A DNA stretch of 6,350 bases from Bacillota bacterium (GTDB lineage: Bacteria > Bacillota > Clostridia > Christensenellales > SZUA-584), in the NCBI GenBank assembly GCA_023416745.1, contig JAEZHF010000013.1:1-6350 (forward strand), read 5' to 3'. The notes beneath the pieces are model-generated. The model was not told the DNA's origin and ran no database searches. It saw only the letters and a program-made list of their open reading frames with translations. Within the stretch, counting starts at the first letter, position 1, and every line of letters begins with the position of its first letter. Shown piece by piece: positions 4,344-6,350 of the stretch. The position numbers were made by a program, and so were the translations under genes.

Positions 4344-6350
4344 TTACTGAAGCAGTACCGGGTTGGTTCCGGACGAATTGCTGAGCGCATCCACGACGTA
4401 TACCCGGATGGTATCGCCGGGCGATACGTTGAAACCGACGCCCGCGTTGGAAACCGCGTCAAAGTCTGCCTTGACAAAGCTGTACCCGATTTGTACCCCG
4501 GCGCGCTGCTGCACAAAAACCACCGTCTCTTCGCCCTCGTGGGTTACCACCGGCTGCAGCGCAACGTTCAAATACCGCAACCCCCCTATGCCGCTCTTGA
4601 TCGTAAGCGTTGTAAACCCGTCTGCAGTGCTCACCGTATACGCGCTGTCGGCGTCCGGCACGATCGTGTACTTGCCTGTGGCCGAAGGCGGGCTGACCAC
4701 CAGCGAATACGTCTTTGCGGCTTTTCGGCCTTCACCGTCGTACACCTTAACCTCCACAGTGAATGTGCCCGTTTCGCCGGGCGTGCCGGTTATGCTGCCG
4801 CTTTCCCGCGCTATGCCAAGCCCCTTGGGCAGACCGCTGGCGTACCAGCTGTTGCTGCCGTCACCGCCGCTGGCGCTGACGCCGCACGTATAGCTTTCGC
4901 CGATAACCGCGGCTAAGATGCTGGGCGTGTCGATGGAAAGGTTGGCGTAGCCGATGGTGATATCAAAACCGACCGTCAGCACCGCGCCCCGGCTGTCGGT
5001 CACGGTTGCCGATACCGCGCTGACACCCGTAGCCGAAGGAATACCGCTGATTTCGCCCGTTGCGCTGTCGATACTTAAGCCCGCCGGCAGGCCCACTGCC
5101 GTCCACGTATACGGCGATGTGCCTTTGGTAACGGCGGGCGTAAAGCTGTATGCGCTGCCTACCGCGCCCTTCGGGATGATCGGCCCCATATCCACCACGA
5201 TCGCATTATCGTTGCTGTCGCCCTGTTCGTTTTGTATGCTTATAGCAAACCGATAGTCATAATACAGTCCGCCGGCGTCGGTGACGCGCACACGGATGCG
5301 GCAGACGCTCTTGGTTTCATAATCCAACACCGCTGCGGTTGCTAATTGATCGCCCGCGATGCTGAACGAAGCGTTGTCGTCATCCCCCGGGCCGGATACA
5401 AGGCTGTATGTACAACTTTCATACCGATCCAGATCTGACGAGGAAAGGGTTCCCACCACCGTCCCGATGGCCTGCTCTTCCGATACGCTTTGGTTGTTCA
5501 AATCCAAATCTGTCGGCGCGTTGTTCAGTCTGATCACCGTCGGCTTCTGCCAATAACTGCCCAAAGCCACGAACGGTACACCCGCGTCATCAAGCGCCAG
5601 GGATGCACTCACTACATTCCATGCATTACCCGCAGAAAAACCGGCTGTGCCGACAGTCTCCCAATAGCTTCCGTTATACTTCATCACTATGGCTTTATCG
5701 TTGTCGTCATCCACATATGCCACATACGGCGTATTGCCATTGAACACCAGGGATGTATAAGATGCATCGCCCGCAGATAACCCGGCCGTGCCGACCGTCT
5801 CCCAGCTGCTTCCGTTATACTTTATCACTGTGGCATTATAGATGTTGTCATCCTTATATGCCACATACGGCGTACCCGCGGCATCAAACGCCAGGGATAT
5901 ATACTTTGCATAGTTTGGCGAAAACCCGGTCGTGCCGACATCTTCCCAATAGCTTCCGTTAAACTTCATTACGGTGAGTTTATAGGTGACCCACGTATCG
6001 TAAGTGGGAAAAGCATCCCTATATGCCACATACGGCGTACCTGCGTCATCAAACGCCAGGGATATATCCTGTGCCTTACCATACGAAAAACCAGGCGTGC
6101 CGACCGTCTCCCAACTGCTTCCGTTATACTTCATTACCACCGCTTCATTGTAGTATGCCTTATCCTGATATGCCACAAACGGTACACCTGCGTCATCAAA
6201 CGCCAGGGATACATTCTCTATCTGATCCGCAGAAATGCCAGCCCCGCCCACGGTCTCCCAACTGCTTCCGTTATACTTCATTACCGTGGCTTTATCGTCG
6301 TTGCTCCAATCCATATATGCCACATACGGCGTACCCACGTCATTAAACAC
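4344..6350 (-). CDS. Large repetitive cell-surface/secreted protein, 5' end beyond window
   Basis: The minus strand is open from the right edge to TAA at 4344-4346, giving 668 residues; the GTG at the edge is only an internal codon. In order: residues 1-275 are six repeats of about 48 residues, the last partial; 276-377 a cadherin-like domain (NNAPTDLDLNNQSVSEEQAI, later VLDYETKS and IRVRVTDAGG); 390-467 and 472-552 two putative-Ig (He_PIG) domains with the typical GLPAGLSIDSATGEISGIPS and GLPKGLGIARESGSITGTPG; 556-668 a beta-rich C-terminal domain ending SNSSGTNPVLLQ, which I take as the natural end. There is no sortase motif, no C-terminal membrane helix and no S-layer homology repeat in this part, so attachment, if any, would be N-terminal. 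Two cysteines (C313, C350) in the cadherin-like domain could pair. The family role is presumably extracellular adhesion or binding; no catalytic motif is visible. No terminator hairpin follows the stop. Confidence 0.85.
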   Translation of the reverse strand: MFNDVGTPYVAYMDWSNDDKATVMKYNGSSWETVGGAGISADQIENVSLAFDDAGVPFVAYQDKAYYNEAVVMKYNGSSWETVGTPGFSYGKAQDISLAFDDAGTPYVAYRDAFPTYDTWVTYKLTVMKFNGSYWEDVGTTGFSPNYAKYISLAFDAAGTPYVAYKDDNIYNATVIKYNGSSWETVGTAGLSAGDASYTSLVFNGNTPYVAYVDDDNDKAIVMKYNGSYWETVGTAGFSAGNAWNVVSASLALDDAGVPFVALGSYWQKPTVIRLNNAPTDLDLNNQSVSEEQAIGTVVGTLSSSDLDRYESCTYSLVSGPGDDDNASFSIAGDQLATAAVLDYETKSVCRIRVRVTDAGGLYYDYRFAISIQNEQGDSNDNAIVVDMGPIIPKGAVGSAYSFTPAVTKGTSPYTWTAVGLPAGLSIDSATGEISGIPSATGVSAVSATVTDSRGAVLTVGFDITIGYANLSIDTPSILAAVIGESYTCGVSASGGDGSNSWYASGLPKGLGIARESGSITGTPGETGTFTVEVKVYDGEGRKAAKTYSLVVSPPSATGKYTIVPDADSAYTVSTADGFTTLTIKSGIGGLRYLNVALQPVVTHEGEETVVFVQQRAGVQIGYSFVKADFDAVSNAGVGFNVSPGDTIRVYVVDALSNSSGTNPVLLQ
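5526..6350 (-). repeat. Six tandem ~48-codon repeats within the surface protein
   Basis: The units are at 6350-6207 (48 codons visible, open at the window edge), 6206-6060 (49), 6059-5895 (55), 5894-5751 (48), 5750-5601 (50) and 5600-5526 (25, partial). The shared protein pattern is 'LAFDDAGTPYVAY.D....ATVMKYNGSSWETVGTAGFSAG.A...S' with few changes. Parts are almost identical in DNA, for instance the plus-strand string CTTCCGTTATACTTCAT near 5670, 6118 and 6269. Unit length and the alternating strand pattern fit beta-propeller blades, which is an inference. The array continues past the right edge, so the blade count is unknown. The third unit carries a 6-7 residue insertion (around AFPTYDTWVTY). 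Confidence 0.85.

Noticed and set aside
4290..6346. Many plus-strand frames of up to 208 codons opposite the surface protein
   Set aside because: They are antisense shadows; their histidine/proline-rich repeating translations mirror the repeats on the minus strand.
1..6350. CRISPR array, tRNA or rRNA genes
   Set aside because: No short direct repeats with regular unique spacers and no tRNA or rRNA signatures were seen; the only regular repeats are the codon-phased units of the surface protein.

Overview
The window suggests a member of the Bacillota (Paenibacillus- or Clostridia-like). The evidence is a membrane-anchored AraC regulator with an extracytoplasmic sensor and GGDEF-like segment, a GAGGTGA ribosome binding site close to its ATG, and a large repetitive cell-surface protein with cadherin-like and putative-Ig modules. 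This placement rests on gene architecture; no rRNA, tRNA or marker gene is present.

Layout, left to right: (1) 1-1716, minus strand: a long uninterrupted ORF for a membrane-bound AraC-type transcriptional regulator, running off the left edge before its DNA-binding domain. (2) 1717-2948: about 1.2 kb without an intact gene. It holds the leader of the first gene, a possible 52-codon N-terminal remnant of a GNAT acetyltransferase (plus strand), a short but clear relic of a ParA/MinD-type ATPase (plus strand), and a GC-rich stretch with several strong inverted repeats whose minus strand begins GTGCG and could be the 5' part of a decayed group II intron. (3) 2949-3770, plus strand: an apparently complete, AT-rich AraC-family regulator of 273 aa. 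(4) 3843-4337, minus strand: a second soluble AraC-family gene, broken at both ends, lacking the N-terminal sensor domain and most of the second helix-turn-helix. (5) 4344-6350, minus strand: the last 668 residues of a large secreted or surface protein, made of six ~48-residue repeats, a cadherin-like domain, two putative-Ig domains and a C-terminal beta-rich domain; its 5' end lies beyond the right edge.

The genes do not form one operon. The window is best read as a patchwork, with fragments of mobile-element or plasmid-type genes, abrupt base-composition changes near 2944 and 3868, and a junction within a few bases of the surface-protein stop codon. Hand counts give about 62% GC at 2761-2820, 33% at 3541-3600 and 67% at 4801-4860. 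Three AraC-family regulators occur within 4.3 kb, two of them apparently functional; their targets are probably outside the window. I found no convincing new biological system; the points of interest are the mosaic junctions and the structured GC-rich stretch.
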